DNA of 13,048 nt from Terriglobia bacterium (GTDB taxonomy: Bacteria; Acidobacteriota; Terriglobia; UBA7540): NCBI GenBank assembly GCA_030040455.1, contig JASHTR010000240.1, positions 1 through 13,048 on the forward strand, in the 5' to 3' direction. The position numbers and the translations under genes are program-made. Each line of letters opens with the position of its first letter. The first letter of the stretch is position 1. Of the stretch, positions 1 to 7,824 are shown piece after piece. The notes under the pieces are model-generated. The model had not been told where the DNA came from, did no database searches, and saw only the letters and a list, made by a program, of their open reading frames with translations.

Positions 1-608
1 GAACGGAGGGAGGGCGAGCCATTGACCAGCCGGAGGATCTGGGGGCGAAGCGAGCTTTGAGAATTCTCGAGCAGCGTAACCACCATCTTGCGAATGAATG
101 GGTCAGAAATTAAGAGAGGGTTACCTTGGCCCGCGCCCGAGTTGACGTAAACGCCGCCTTCTCCGCTCCCCCCAATCAGGTCCAGCGCAACGAGCTGCGC
201 GGAGCGGTCCTTCGTCTGCTTCAGAGCGCCCTCGATCGTCTGCAGCGCGCGGTCACCGACGGGCGTGCCGTGGTAGCGCTCCAGAATCCATCCCAGGTTG
301 GAAAGGGCTTTGTCGTGAACGCTGCCACTCGCGTCCTTCAGGTCGGTAAAAATCAGATCGACAAACTCAGAAGATTGCGCGCGCTCGTCTCGTGAAATCC
401 AGTCCAGCGCCGAAGCCCTTACGTCCGGCTGCGGGCTTTTTAGAAGGGTTTCCAGCGTCGAGACAACGCCGGCGTCTACTTCGGGGGATCGATCGGGCGC
501 AGCATCAGCGGGTTTCGAGGAAGACCGCGGCCCGCTCAGAACGATTCCCAGGCAGGCGGCGAACGCCGCCAGGAAGAGTAACGCCTGGAGTCGAAGCGAA
601 AGTCTCAT
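1..608 (-). CDS. Secreted HEAT-repeat protein, 3' end outside window
   Basis: An open minus-strand frame starts at ATG 608 and runs off the window's left edge after about 202 codons without a stop, so only the N-terminal part is visible. The first 25 residues form an export signal or membrane anchor: a short charged start (MRLSLRLQ) and a hydrophobic run (ALLFLAAFAACLGIVL). The FAAC tetrapeptide is a poor lipobox because of its Phe, so lipidation is uncertain. A linker rich in Ser, Pro and Asp follows. From about residue 48 there are amphipathic helical units in the style of HEAT repeats, such as LLKSPQPDVRASALDWI and DLKDASGSVHDKALSNL. The frame closes upstream at a TGA at 678-680 with no other ATG, GTG or TTG start between, which fixes the start. 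No good Shine-Dalgarno is visible. It lies 129 bases downstream of another HEAT-repeat protein on the same strand, so the two may act together as exported scaffolds. The substrate is unknown. Confidence 0.75.
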   Translation of the reverse strand, partial: MRLSLRLQALLFLAAFAACLGIVLSGPRSSSKPADAAPDRSPEVDAGVVSTLETLLKSPQPDVRASALDWISRDERAQSSEFVDLIFTDLKDASGSVHDKALSNLGWILERYHGTPVGDRALQTIEGALKQTKDRSAQLVALDLIGGSGEGGVYVNSGAGQGNPLLISDPFIRKMVVTLLENSQSSLRPQILRLVNGSPSLR

Positions 609-737
609 GGGATATCGCTTTCGGTCGAAACGGTAGCCCCGGTCATCTCGTTTTGTGAATTGACCGCGAGTTTGTACTCAAAGAAAAATCCAAGGTCGGA
701 AAAGCACGGACCGTGACGTTATGAAAGGGCTACCACT

Positions 738-3700
738 TCATAGTCCGCCGCCCACCGCGGCGGCCGACCGGCCAGCGGCAGCCCGCAGGTTGGTTTTCCC
801 CTTGGGCGATGCGGTCCGATTTCCGGCAAGCGCTGTGCCGGATGGGGTATATTGCGTGGGGAACTTTGAAAGTTCTTCCTCCGCCACCTGGCGCGCGTGG
901 GCGTCCTTCGACGTGAGATGCTCCATCACTGCCAGCAGCAATGCGCGGTCGTCAGAATCGCGCGCGACGGCTGCTGCTTCCAGAGCTTTCCCGGCGATGA
1001 ACGGATTGGGAGAGCTGATGAGAGGCAGGATGGCCCGCGCCATGGTCTCAGCCGACTGGCGATCGTAAAAGGTGATCGAGTCATAATCGTTGCCGATACC
1101 GCCGCGAAGGAAGTAGTAATCGAGCGCCGTCAACACGGTTGCGCGCGAGGTGGCGTCCGGGGAGCGCAGCGCCGCTGCCAATTCCGCTGAGAGCGGACGC
1201 TCCACTTCGGCAATGCGCGCAGCTTCTGCCTGCTCGCGGTCCTTGGCCAGAGCCATCGAGCGCAGCCAGTTGCGATGGAACTGAACGGTGTTGTCGTCAA
1301 GGATGTTGTAGATTGCCTGCGCCACGTTCAACCGCACCAACGGATTTTCGCGCTCAACGCCCGCCCGCTCGAGGAATGCTTGCTCAATCTGCCTGCGCAA
1401 AGTGAAATCCGGGGTGCGGTACCACCATCTCCAGAGCGCTTTCAGGCTCTCAATCCTCACCAGCATGTCAGGATCGTTGACGTGTTGAATGAGCGTGCGG
1501 GCCAAGTCCTCGCGCGGGACCATATGATAAAAGTACTGAGAAAAGATGCGGGCGGCGCCCCGGCGCGTGTAATCATCCGGGCTGTTAAAAACTGTTTGGA
1601 TAGCGGCGATGCCGATGCCGTCATTGCCAAGCTGCCGCAGCGACCACGCCGCGGCGCGGCTCACCATCTTCGCAGGGTCGCCGAGCAACTGCGCGAGCGG
1701 CTCAACGGCAACGCGGAAGGGTGCAGGGTTGGGCGCATCCACCGCCATGCGGCCAATGGCGGAAGCGGCGGCCTCCCGGATAAGCGGCTCCGGGTTGTTG
1801 AGAAGGGGCAGAACCACCTTCAGAGCCTCCGGATCGCGGTCATACCACACCTGGTCCAGCCATTGAAGGGTGGGGACTAACGGCGGATTCTTCGTATTCT
1901 GAATGCTCGCGGGCGGCGGGGGTGCCTGAGCGAGCGGGGGCTTGGCTTCAGGGTAAATCGTCGAAAGCGCGATCACTGCCCAGCAGGTTTCCTTTTGCGG
2001 AAGCAGGAAGAGCTCGCCCTTATTGTCGAGCCATCCGCCAAACGGCTGCTGCAGGCCCAACAGCCAGTGGATGGCTTTTTTAACGCGCGGGTCCTGCATG
2101 TCGTAGCCAGCGATCTTGAGCGCATAAAGCGTTTCACCGGTCATGAATTGGAGGCTCGGGTCGGTCTTCTTTTCGAAGGGTGCGCGAGCTGCCGCGTCAA
2201 AGAACTGCTCGTTCGACATATACTCGGCCGTCACCCAGCCGCCATCGGTATGTTGCCGTGCCAGGATTTCCTGGACGTTCTTTCGAATGATGGGCTTAAA
2301 CCGCGCGTCGCCCATGTCCACCATGCCCTTGATCTGCTCCACGATGTCTTCGAGATCGTTGGTGTGGTCCGTGACCATCAGGTCTTTGAGGTGCGCCGCG
2401 CTTTTGGCGTAGGTGGCGTTGTGGGAGCGCTCCGCAAGATCGTTCAGATCAAACCAGGAGTCGGACGCCACGCGGAAGTCGCTGATGGGGCGATTGCCGT
2501 CAAACTCATAATTGCGGGTCTTGGCAGGCTCGAATTCAGAGACGAAGTGCGCTTGATCCACGCGGGGAAGCACCTGGCGCGCGTCATAAACCATCCGGAT
2601 ATAGCTGGCGACGTGGCCGGGTGTTTCGGTGGGATGATGGCTGACAGAGTCTTCGTACATCAAGAGCATCTTGCCCAGGCGACTGAGGCCGTTGGTGGGC
2701 GCGAGCTCAAAGCGCAGCCAATAGGTGTTGGGGAAGCCGTAAAATGGCGCGGGCGCGTTATAGAGCCGGTCCATCATGAACTTATACTCGGGCTCATTCA
2801 CCACCGAATATCCATGGCGTTGTACCTTGAGCGTAGACAACATCGTGAAATGAGCAGCATGGCAGGCGATGCAACGCTCCGTTTCATCCGTCACGTTTTC
2901 CGCGCGCGTCAGCACCGCGCCCTTACGGGGAATGTCAGAGAACCACGAATCGGCGATATTCACCATGTAGCGCATCGCCACCTCGACAGCCTCGTGCGGA
3001 TCATTGTAAGGCGGCACGTCGTAGACCGCCGTTGTCAGGTTCCAGCGTGGATCGTTCGATTTAACAGCTACGTAATAGCGCCCCGGCGCGAGCACACGCG
3101 TGATGAATTTGTGATCGACCAAGGCGTCGGTCTGGTCATCGTGCCGGATTTCAACCGGACTCTTGCCTTGGGTATATTCCGCCACGTGCGCGCCCTGCGG
3201 GCTTTTTGCCAGGCGATAGAATTTCAGCGCGCACGGCACGTCGCGGTCAAGGACGTTAAGTTCAAAGTAGACCAGCTTTGGCTTGGGCAGATTGTAATCG
3301 AAAGTGAGCCACTGCCAGCCGTTTTTATCCTCGTCCGTGTTGTAGAGGTATTCGATGTCGTCCGACGCGCCGAACACCGTCTTCCCAAGCTTCATGGGTG
3401 AAGCGTGCTGCCAGTCGCGCGCCGTATTCGGCACAATCTGGACGGCATCCTGGGCGCTTACGTTCAACGGGCGGATAGTGGCCTTAAAGCCGATGGGCGA
3501 AGAACTGACGCTCGATGGCGCCGCAAGCGAGAGGCGCGCGGGCCCGGCCTGTGCGGCGCGAACAATGAAGTACGCTCCAGGGTCGCCTGAGTGCAGTTTC
3601 TTGCCGATTTCAGGATTGCCTGCGGAATCAAAGCTCACAACAACGCGCGCCACAATGGGGATAATATCCTTCTTCACGATGTTGAAGGTGATTGGAGAGG

Positions 3701-3998
3701 CAATCCGACGCGGCACGAGCTCGTCCGGCGTGGTCAGGCTGGCCGGATGGTCCAGGCTGATGTTCACCGAGTAGAGCGAGCCGGGCACGAGCGGCGGCGT
3801 TTGCCATACCAGGGTTTGACCAGGACGAATCGAACTGTTAAGGATTCGATTAAAAGGAAGAGTTGCTTTCTCGGGGGCGGCCTCAGGAGAAGCTGCCGAA
3901 GGCGCCAGGCGCCATCCCCAAAACACCAGAATTGCCGCAGCGGCAAAAAGGAAGATAAACAGCCAACGCCGAGCCTGCCGGAGATCAGCAGCCATCAT
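738..3998 (-). CDS. Membrane-anchored heme-c / QW-toroid / HEAT-repeat fusion protein
   Basis: This 1086-residue protein has an N-terminal membrane anchor or uncleaved signal (about residues 12-29), then a beta-rich extracytoplasmic region (about 50-330). A single CxxCH heme-c site, CIACH, lies at 376-380. A region of about 560-685 carries two QW-type motifs, QHTDGGW at 582-588 and QQPFGGW at 650-656, as in the alpha/alpha toroids of squalene-hopene cyclases and prenyltransferases. I see no DxDD catalytic motif, so cyclase activity is not supported. After a proline-rich linker (about 686-706), HEAT-like helical repeats fill about 720-1045, for example PLLNNPEPLIREAAASAIG. The tail is low-complexity Ala/Gly. 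The start is supported by an AAAGGAG Shine-Dalgarno and by a promoter upstream. A second in-frame ATG follows directly, so the start could be one codon later. Heme attachment implies a periplasmic or surface location and a redox or binding role. The specific function is unknown. Confidence 0.88.
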   Translation of the reverse strand: MMAADLRQARRWLFIFLFAAAAILVFWGWRLAPSAASPEAAPEKATLPFNRILNSSIRPGQTLVWQTPPLVPGSLYSVNISLDHPASLTTPDELVPRRIASPITFNIVKKDIIPIVARVVVSFDSAGNPEIGKKLHSGDPGAYFIVRAAQAGPARLSLAAPSSVSSSPIGFKATIRPLNVSAQDAVQIVPNTARDWQHASPMKLGKTVFGASDDIEYLYNTDEDKNGWQWLTFDYNLPKPKLVYFELNVLDRDVPCALKFYRLAKSPQGAHVAEYTQGKSPVEIRHDDQTDALVDHKFITRVLAPGRYYVAVKSNDPRWNLTTAVYDVPPYNDPHEAVEVAMRYMVNIADSWFSDIPRKGAVLTRAENVTDETERCIACHAAHFTMLSTLKVQRHGYSVVNEPEYKFMMDRLYNAPAPFYGFPNTYWLRFELAPTNGLSRLGKMLLMYEDSVSHHPTETPGHVASYIRMVYDARQVLPRVDQAHFVSEFEPAKTRNYEFDGNRPISDFRVASDSWFDLNDLAERSHNATYAKSAAHLKDLMVTDHTNDLEDIVEQIKGMVDMGDARFKPIIRKNVQEILARQHTDGGWVTAEYMSNEQFFDAAARAPFEKKTDPSLQFMTGETLYALKIAGYDMQDPRVKKAIHWLLGLQQPFGGWLDNKGELFLLPQKETCWAVIALSTIYPEAKPPLAQAPPPPASIQNTKNPPLVPTLQWLDQVWYDRDPEALKVVLPLLNNPEPLIREAAASAIGRMAVDAPNPAPFRVAVEPLAQLLGDPAKMVSRAAAWSLRQLGNDGIGIAAIQTVFNSPDDYTRRGAARIFSQYFYHMVPREDLARTLIQHVNDPDMLVRIESLKALWRWWYRTPDFTLRRQIEQAFLERAGVERENPLVRLNVAQAIYNILDDNTVQFHRNWLRSMALAKDREQAEAARIAEVERPLSAELAAALRSPDATSRATVLTALDYYFLRGGIGNDYDSITFYDRQSAETMARAILPLISSPNPFIAGKALEAAAVARDSDDRALLLAVMEHLTSKDAHARQVAEEELSKFPTQYTPSGTALAGNRTASPKGKTNLRAAAGRSAAAVGGGL

Positions 3999-4005
3999 GG
4001 TGTTT

Positions 4006-4012
4006 CTCCTTT
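4006..4012 (-). promoter_or_regulatory. Ribosome binding site of the heme/QW/HEAT gene
   Basis: The minus strand reads AAAGGAG, seven bases upstream of the ATG at 3998. It is the strongest Shine-Dalgarno in the window and decides the start of the 1086-residue protein. Confidence 0.8.
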
Positions 4013-4042
4013 ACTATCCATAAGTTCCCGCCAATGCCCGTA

Positions 4043-4071
4043 AGTATAACCCCGGCATTTCGCCCCGTCAA
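4043..4071 (-). promoter_or_regulatory. Sigma70-type promoter for the heme/QW/HEAT gene
   Basis: On the minus strand a -35 box TTGACG (4066-4071, 5 of 6 to consensus) is followed by a 17-base spacer and a -10 box TATACT (4043-4048, 5 of 6). Transcription would start near 4036 and give a leader of about 38 bases that contains the AAAGGAG ribosome binding site. The promoter sits downstream of the sugar-locus stop codon at 4144, so this gene probably forms its own transcription unit. Confidence 0.65.
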
Positions 4072-4089
4072 TCATCACCCATCATCGCC
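4071..4089 (-). repeat. Two 10-base-phased direct repeats next to the -35 box
   Basis: The plus strand reads ATCATCACC (4071-4079) and ATCATCGCC (4081-4089): nine bases with one mismatch, exactly 10 bases apart, one helical turn. They abut the -35 box of the minus-strand promoter. This layout is typical of tandem activator sites, but two short copies could arise by chance. No known regulator consensus was recognised. Confidence 0.35.
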
Positions 4090-4112
4090 AGTCGCACGGC
4101 AAGACTAGGCAT

Positions 4113-4151
4113 ATGAAGGCGATTGACTGCCACTGCCACGTCTCTACCCGG
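4113..4151 (+). pseudogene. Possible 5' remnant of an amidohydrolase gene
   Basis: A plus-strand ATG at 4113 opens with MKAIDCHCHVSTR, which resembles the start of amidohydrolase-2 family proteins, where a DxHxH metal-binding motif lies directly after the N-terminus. After about 13 codons the frame enters the antisense of the neighbouring minus-strand gene, becomes Arg/Cys-rich and stops at 4269-4271 after 52 codons. If real, it is the stump of a gene lost by rearrangement. The match is short and could be chance. Confidence 0.25.
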
Positions 4152-4677
4152 CATCGGGCCTCGTGGCCCTGTCGGTGCGGGAGGCAACCTCGACGAGGCC
4201 GACGATATTCCCGAGGCTGTTGTAAACGGGAGCGAGCACGGAAATCCAGCCAGGCTTGTTCTTCACGGTGACGCGGTGGCCCGAATCGAGCACGGTTTGC
4301 ATCGGGGGAATCGTGTCCTGATAAAGCAAGCCAAACGACCAGAACTGGCTTAGTTCATTAACGTTGCGAATAACCACCTGAATCTTTCCAGGATAGCCGT
4401 CAATGGGCATCCAGAGATTGACGTCGCAGGGGAACGGAGCCAAGCGCGCGAGGCGGATCAGGGTCTTTTTGGTGGTGTTGAACTCCACGTCGTTCACATC
4501 GTAGTTGTCACCTGCCAGGAACGGATCGTTCGGATCGTTCTTGAACATGAGCGCCAGCGCCTGCGCGGTCACGATACGCTGGCAGAGGTCTCCATCCACC
4601 ATGGCGGAGGCCACGCGCCCGATGTGATCGAGTTCCTGCTCGATCGGTTGAGGGTCTTCCGACGTTTCATTGTTCAT
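4144..4677 (-). CDS. Small soluble Cache-like sensor-domain protein, function unknown
   Basis: This 177-residue protein shows no signal peptide or membrane segment. I do not recognise a named family with certainty. The second half resembles the end of a Cache/PAS-type ligand-binding domain: GWISVLAPVYNSLGNIVGLVEVAS near residues 142-166 has the pattern of a beta-strand, a turn with a short polar loop, and a final strand seen in extracytoplasmic sensor domains. The first half is acidic and probably helical. True Cache domains are normally exported and membrane-tethered, so a free cytoplasmic copy would be unusual. Its ATG overlaps the stop of the preceding DUF4091 gene as ATGA (4674-4677), which implies translational coupling and a shared role in the sugar locus, perhaps binding a pathway metabolite. 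That role is inference. The minus-strand frame ends at 4144 next to a possible remnant of a plus-strand gene. Confidence 0.7.
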   Translation of the reverse strand: MNNETSEDPQPIEQELDHIGRVASAMVDGDLCQRIVTAQALALMFKNDPNDPFLAGDNYDVNDVEFNTTKKTLIRLARLAPFPCDVNLWMPIDGYPGKIQVVIRNVNELSQFWSFGLLYQDTIPPMQTVLDSGHRVTVKNKPGWISVLAPVYNSLGNIVGLVEVASRTDRATRPDAG

Positions 4678-6602
4678 GTTGCCTCTGAAGCAAGTGGCAT
4701 AAGGTATTGGCGCACGCGATTCCAGGCGGCAGCGTCGATGTGCGCGAAAAGCTTCGCCGTGGGCTCATCGGCCCGGTCCATCTCAGCGTCCGTCCAGGTG
4801 TAAGGCGCGGTATCCGCGAACGCCGGCCGCGGGTTCCACCATCGGCCGGGCGACGATTGGTTGAATAGCTGCGTTGCTTGCATTTTCAAATTGTCCAGGC
4901 CGTGTTTGTCTTTGAAGCTATCAAGCAGCGTCAAATCCTGTATGCAGTTACGCTGGATTTTCAGGCGCACGCTGGGAATCGGATCGGGCAGACCAAAACG
5001 CTCGCCGGAATAAACCAGGGTGGTGCGTCCGCCGTCGAAATGGAACCAGGGATCTTTACCCGGTTGCACGGCCAGCCAATGAATAAAGCCCATCGTATCC
5101 CAAACCCATGCCCGCAGTGCCTGCAAGGTGATGGCGGAGGATGGTTCGGTAACTTCCGGAGTGCCGTCGTAGTACCACACGATGTCGCCACGGCGGCGCA
5201 GCATGCTCGGAGCTCCCTGATACCAGCTCAGGATCGACTCGTTGCACGTCCACATGTTCACCACGCCGCGAAGCACATTGAATTGCTGTTCCATGTCCCA
5301 ACTGACATCGGCGCGGAAAACAAATTTCACCGGAGTGTCCGGCGGCAGCGCCTTTTTCAGCAGCCGACCGTACTCCTTGAAATAGCTGAGATCTTTGGGA
5401 AAGCGCACTTCGTCGCCGTCCCACGGGAACCCCTTGTAGCGTTTCTTCTGGTTGAAGAACATCTCAAGGTGCGTCTCGGTCCAGCCCTTCTCGCGGCAAT
5501 GCTGCTCCATCTCTGAAACAACGTTGACGAATTCTGCCTCGTAGCCCTGCTCCCCCCACCACAAATACGACGCAGGCCATTCAGGGTTGATCGGCAGATA
5601 CGCATAGGGAATTGGGTGGGGACCGCGGCGCGTTCCGGCAAAGGCGGTGCCGTCAAAGAGCGGCCCGTAGTGGCGGTCGTACAAGTCCCAGTTGGCGATG
5701 TGCTTCTTCCGGCCTTCGCCTTCCAGAGCCGGAGCGAACTCCGGGGTGACGTAGCCGGCATGGCTATACCCGAGTTGGTGGAAGATGCCGTGGTGTTCGT
5801 AAAAAATGCGATGGTAAGAGTGGATCAGGCGGAAAAGCTCATCGCTCGCGAAGAAATTTCCGCTGGTTTGCCGGACGCGCTCGGGGTACTGCACGCTAAA
5901 CCAGTAATCGCCATAGGAGTTGTGGTCCAAGAGGACAATGTCTTTCGCGGGAACCACAGCAGGGTGGACTTTCAGGCGGATAGCGAGCGTGTACCGCCTG
6001 CCGCCAGATTCAAGCTCCGCCTGGCCGGTATACGTGCCGGGTGTTGCGTCGGGTGGCGCCCAGACGTCTACCCAAAATGCCTGCGCGGTCTGGTTCGCGA
6101 TCCTGTTGTCCGGCTCGGGAAGGTGTGATTGGTAAGGCAGGCGAACCGGAATCAGCGCGTCCGGATAGAGCTGGCCTGAAGCCACGAGCCGGTGGAACCA
6201 TTCTCGATAGAGGTCCGTCTTGATTTTGCCGGTACGGTCCGTGACGCGCATGTTGAGACTGTAACTGCCCGGCTCGGCCGTTTCCACAATCAGGTGGAAA
6301 GATGCATACCCGCCACGCGCGCACTCGAGCTCGACAATGTTTTTCGGATAATGAGCTGCAGTCTCGCCGCCAGCTCCATTCCGGTCTGCCGTTACGATGC
6401 CGCCGAAAGGGTCAGGCCGCAGAAACTCCGGCAGGGCAGTCAGGCGCGAATGCCGGGCCGCTTGGTCCAAACGGCTTGCTTGGCGGCCGGGGAAGCCGAG
6501 CGCAGCCGCCGGAGCCGCTTGCTCCAGTCCCAGCGCGCCAAGCGCTGATTGCAGGAATCTGCGTCGCGAAGGATGTTCTGATTTTTTCAAAGCGTAACCC
6601 AT
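4674..6602 (-). CDS. Tat-exported DUF4091 / GH123-like glycoside hydrolase
   Basis: This 642-residue protein starts with a Tat-type signal, with SRRRFLQ at 12-18 followed by an Ala/Leu-rich stretch. A beta-sandwich N-domain is suggested by PPDATPGTYTGQAEL (183-197), the PGTYTG signature common before GH123/DUF4091 barrels. The region from about 220 to 560 looks like a TIM-barrel catalytic domain. It contains WDGDEVRF (394-401), whose Asp397-Glu398 pair is the best candidate for the catalytic acid pair of GH123-type enzymes. It ends in the DUF4091 hallmark PDPIPSVRLKIQRNCIQD (539-556). The ATG at 6602 was chosen because it puts the Tat motif at the N-terminus. The same frame stays open much further upstream, but only as the antisense-free shadow of the preceding oxidoreductase gene. 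It overlaps that gene by 16 bases and has GGGGAG directly before the ATG. The glycan substrate cannot be told from sequence. Confidence 0.85.
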   Translation of the reverse strand: MGYALKKSEHPSRRRFLQSALGALGLEQAAPAAALGFPGRQASRLDQAARHSRLTALPEFLRPDPFGGIVTADRNGAGGETAAHYPKNIVELECARGGYASFHLIVETAEPGSYSLNMRVTDRTGKIKTDLYREWFHRLVASGQLYPDALIPVRLPYQSHLPEPDNRIANQTAQAFWVDVWAPPDATPGTYTGQAELESGGRRYTLAIRLKVHPAVVPAKDIVLLDHNSYGDYWFSVQYPERVRQTSGNFFASDELFRLIHSYHRIFYEHHGIFHQLGYSHAGYVTPEFAPALEGEGRKKHIANWDLYDRHYGPLFDGTAFAGTRRGPHPIPYAYLPINPEWPASYLWWGEQGYEAEFVNVVSEMEQHCREKGWTETHLEMFFNQKKRYKGFPWDGDEVRFPKDLSYFKEYGRLLKKALPPDTPVKFVFRADVSWDMEQQFNVLRGVVNMWTCNESILSWYQGAPSMLRRRGDIVWYYDGTPEVTEPSSAITLQALRAWVWDTMGFIHWLAVQPGKDPWFHFDGGRTTLVYSGERFGLPDPIPSVRLKIQRNCIQDLTLLDSFKDKHGLDNLKMQATQLFNQSSPGRWWNPRPAFADTAPYTWTDAEMDRADEPTAKLFAHIDAAAWNRVRQYLMPLASEAT

Positions 6603-7729
6603 GCTCCCCGGTCTGCGGCGTCGCGAGACTTCAAACACACGCGAGTGATTGAGAAGGACTCTTCCGTCGAGAGTAGTGGCTGGCCTTCCCCTCGCAACGC
6701 GCCGACGAATCTGGAAAACAGGTCCTCTGCCGGAGGGAGAGGCAAGTCTCCGTTCTTCCCCTTCGTGCTGATCAGGCTGGCGCGGTTGCCCACCTCCGAC
6801 GCTTCCAGAATGCCTTCGCTGCCTGCGATACTCAAGCGCGAATCGCCGTGCGAGGAAGCCGTTGGCGGGCGAAGGAAATCCAGGTGACACGTGGCCGTGC
6901 CTCCGTTTGCCAGGCGAAACAACAAACCGGCATGGTCTTCGCAACCTGGGTATTCGGGATGAGCTTTGTTTCCTTCCCACGCTGCTACCTGGGCGTAATC
7001 CTGTCCGGAAACCCACCGCATATAGTCCAGGGCGTGAATGCCCACCCAGGCGATCGTGCCGCCATAGGTTTTTCGTCTCTTATAGTACCAGGGCCGCAAT
7101 CCAGGGCCCCACTGATAAGACTTTTGGCCGGTAACCAGGATGGGTTCCCCGATCGCCCCCTGCTGGACGGCCTTTCGAGCTGCCTGGAAGATCGGCATGC
7201 CGCGCATGTCCAGCATGATGTTATAGAGCACACCACTCTTGCGCACCGTCTGCTCAAGCCGGGATAAATCATCAAGTGTAGTCGCTGCCGGCTTTTCCGA
7301 AATCACGTTAATCCCTCTGCGGGCTGCAGCGATGGAAGCAACCGCATTTTCGTAGAAAGGCAGGCAAATCCCCACTACGTCCAGAGCTTCCTTCTCCAGC
7401 ATTTCGTAGTAGTTCTCGTAGATGCGTGTTTGCCTTCCATAGGCAGGCTGCCGGCGGAGCCATGTACTGTCTTCGCCGGGTTCGCCCATCGCATAAGCCG
7501 CCCATTGAACGTCGCGCGTTTTGGGTATGCTGCCAAGAAGGATCCTCCAATGTCCATCCCGGCCAATAAGGCCCACCCGGATCATCTTCTTGGAGGTAAT
7601 CTCGCGCCTGGCGCTTGCCGTTTCAGCCGCTATCCCCACCGTGGCCGCGGAGGCAACTTGCAAGAAGGTTCGTCGGCTGAGGCTTGAAGATTCGCCGGAT
7701 TGATTGGTCTTTGTGGTTTCGCTCTTCAT
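6587..7729 (-). CDS. Tat-exported Gfo/Idh/MocA family oxidoreductase
   Basis: This 380-residue protein is an NAD(P)-dependent sugar or cyclitol oxidoreductase of the glucose-fructose oxidoreductase family. A twin-arginine signal (SRRTFLQ at 18-24) is followed by a hydrophobic stretch, so it would be exported folded with its cofactor. The Rossmann fold begins at about 49. Its glycine motif is GLIGRDG (53-59), with Asp where the family usually has the second Gly. The conserved EKP lies at 145-147. The GGTIAWVGIHALD segment (223-235) supplies the likely catalytic His232. A TTG 18 codons upstream (7783) is open, but it would lie upstream of the predicted transcription start near 7750, so the ATG at 7729 is preferred despite a weak ribosome binding site. 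The 3' end overlaps the DUF4091 gene by 16 bases, which makes an operon. It probably oxidises a sugar released or imported by neighbouring products. Confidence 0.9.
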   Translation of the reverse strand: MKSETTKTNQSGESSSLSRRTFLQVASAATVGIAAETASARREITSKKMIRVGLIGRDGHWRILLGSIPKTRDVQWAAYAMGEPGEDSTWLRRQPAYGRQTRIYENYYEMLEKEALDVVGICLPFYENAVASIAAARRGINVISEKPAATTLDDLSRLEQTVRKSGVLYNIMLDMRGMPIFQAARKAVQQGAIGEPILVTGQKSYQWGPGLRPWYYKRRKTYGGTIAWVGIHALDYMRWVSGQDYAQVAAWEGNKAHPEYPGCEDHAGLLFRLANGGTATCHLDFLRPPTASSHGDSRLSIAGSEGILEASEVGNRASLISTKGKNGDLPLPPAEDLFSRFVGALRGEGQPLLSTEESFSITRVCLKSRDAADRGAWVTL

Positions 7730-7751
7730 CTTCAATAGCGCGCCAAACAAT

Positions 7752-7783
7752 CGAGTATTATACGCTCCGTCGTTTACCTGCAA
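7752..7783 (-). promoter_or_regulatory. Promoter-like element, copy 1, before the oxidoreductase
   Basis: On the minus strand this reads TTGCAG (7778-7783), a 15-base spacer and a perfect TATAAT (7757-7762). With a 17-base spacer the -35 would be GATTGC. Transcription would start near 7750, about 21 bases before ATG 7729. The 32-base block matches 9693-9724 at 25 of 32 positions, including the exact 14-mer CGAGTATTATACGC on the plus strand. GTATTATAC at its core is an odd-centred palindrome that overlaps the -10 box, so it could also be an operator. The 95-base gap between the permease stop and this gene otherwise shows no terminator with a T-run. Confidence 0.6.
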
Positions 7784-7824
7784 TCAGAGTCTCAAAAGCA
7801 GAGGCGGTGCGCTCATCCCCCGGA

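Noticed and set aside
705..715. CACGGACCGTG palindrome followed on the minus strand by CTTTT, as a terminator of the heme/QW/HEAT gene
   Set aside because: The usable stem is only about four base pairs with a short broken T-run, too weak to call.
1995..3401. A 468-codon plus-strand open frame opposite the large heme/QW/HEAT gene
   Set aside because: It is the antisense shadow of a well-supported minus-strand gene. Its product shows no recognisable domain, and GC-rich coding DNA commonly leaves such antisense frames open.
5446..5451. Asn384-Gln385 of the DUF4091 protein as a D-to-N, E-to-Q loss of the GH123 catalytic pair
   Set aside because: The spacing to the following helix fits better with the nearby Asp397-Glu398 in WDGDEVRF as the acid pair, so loss of catalysis is not supported.
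6603..7016. A 138-codon N-terminal extension of the DUF4091 frame
   Set aside because: The extension is Arg-rich with no family resemblance and lies wholly inside the oxidoreductase gene in another frame. Starting at 6602 puts a Tat signal at the N-terminus.
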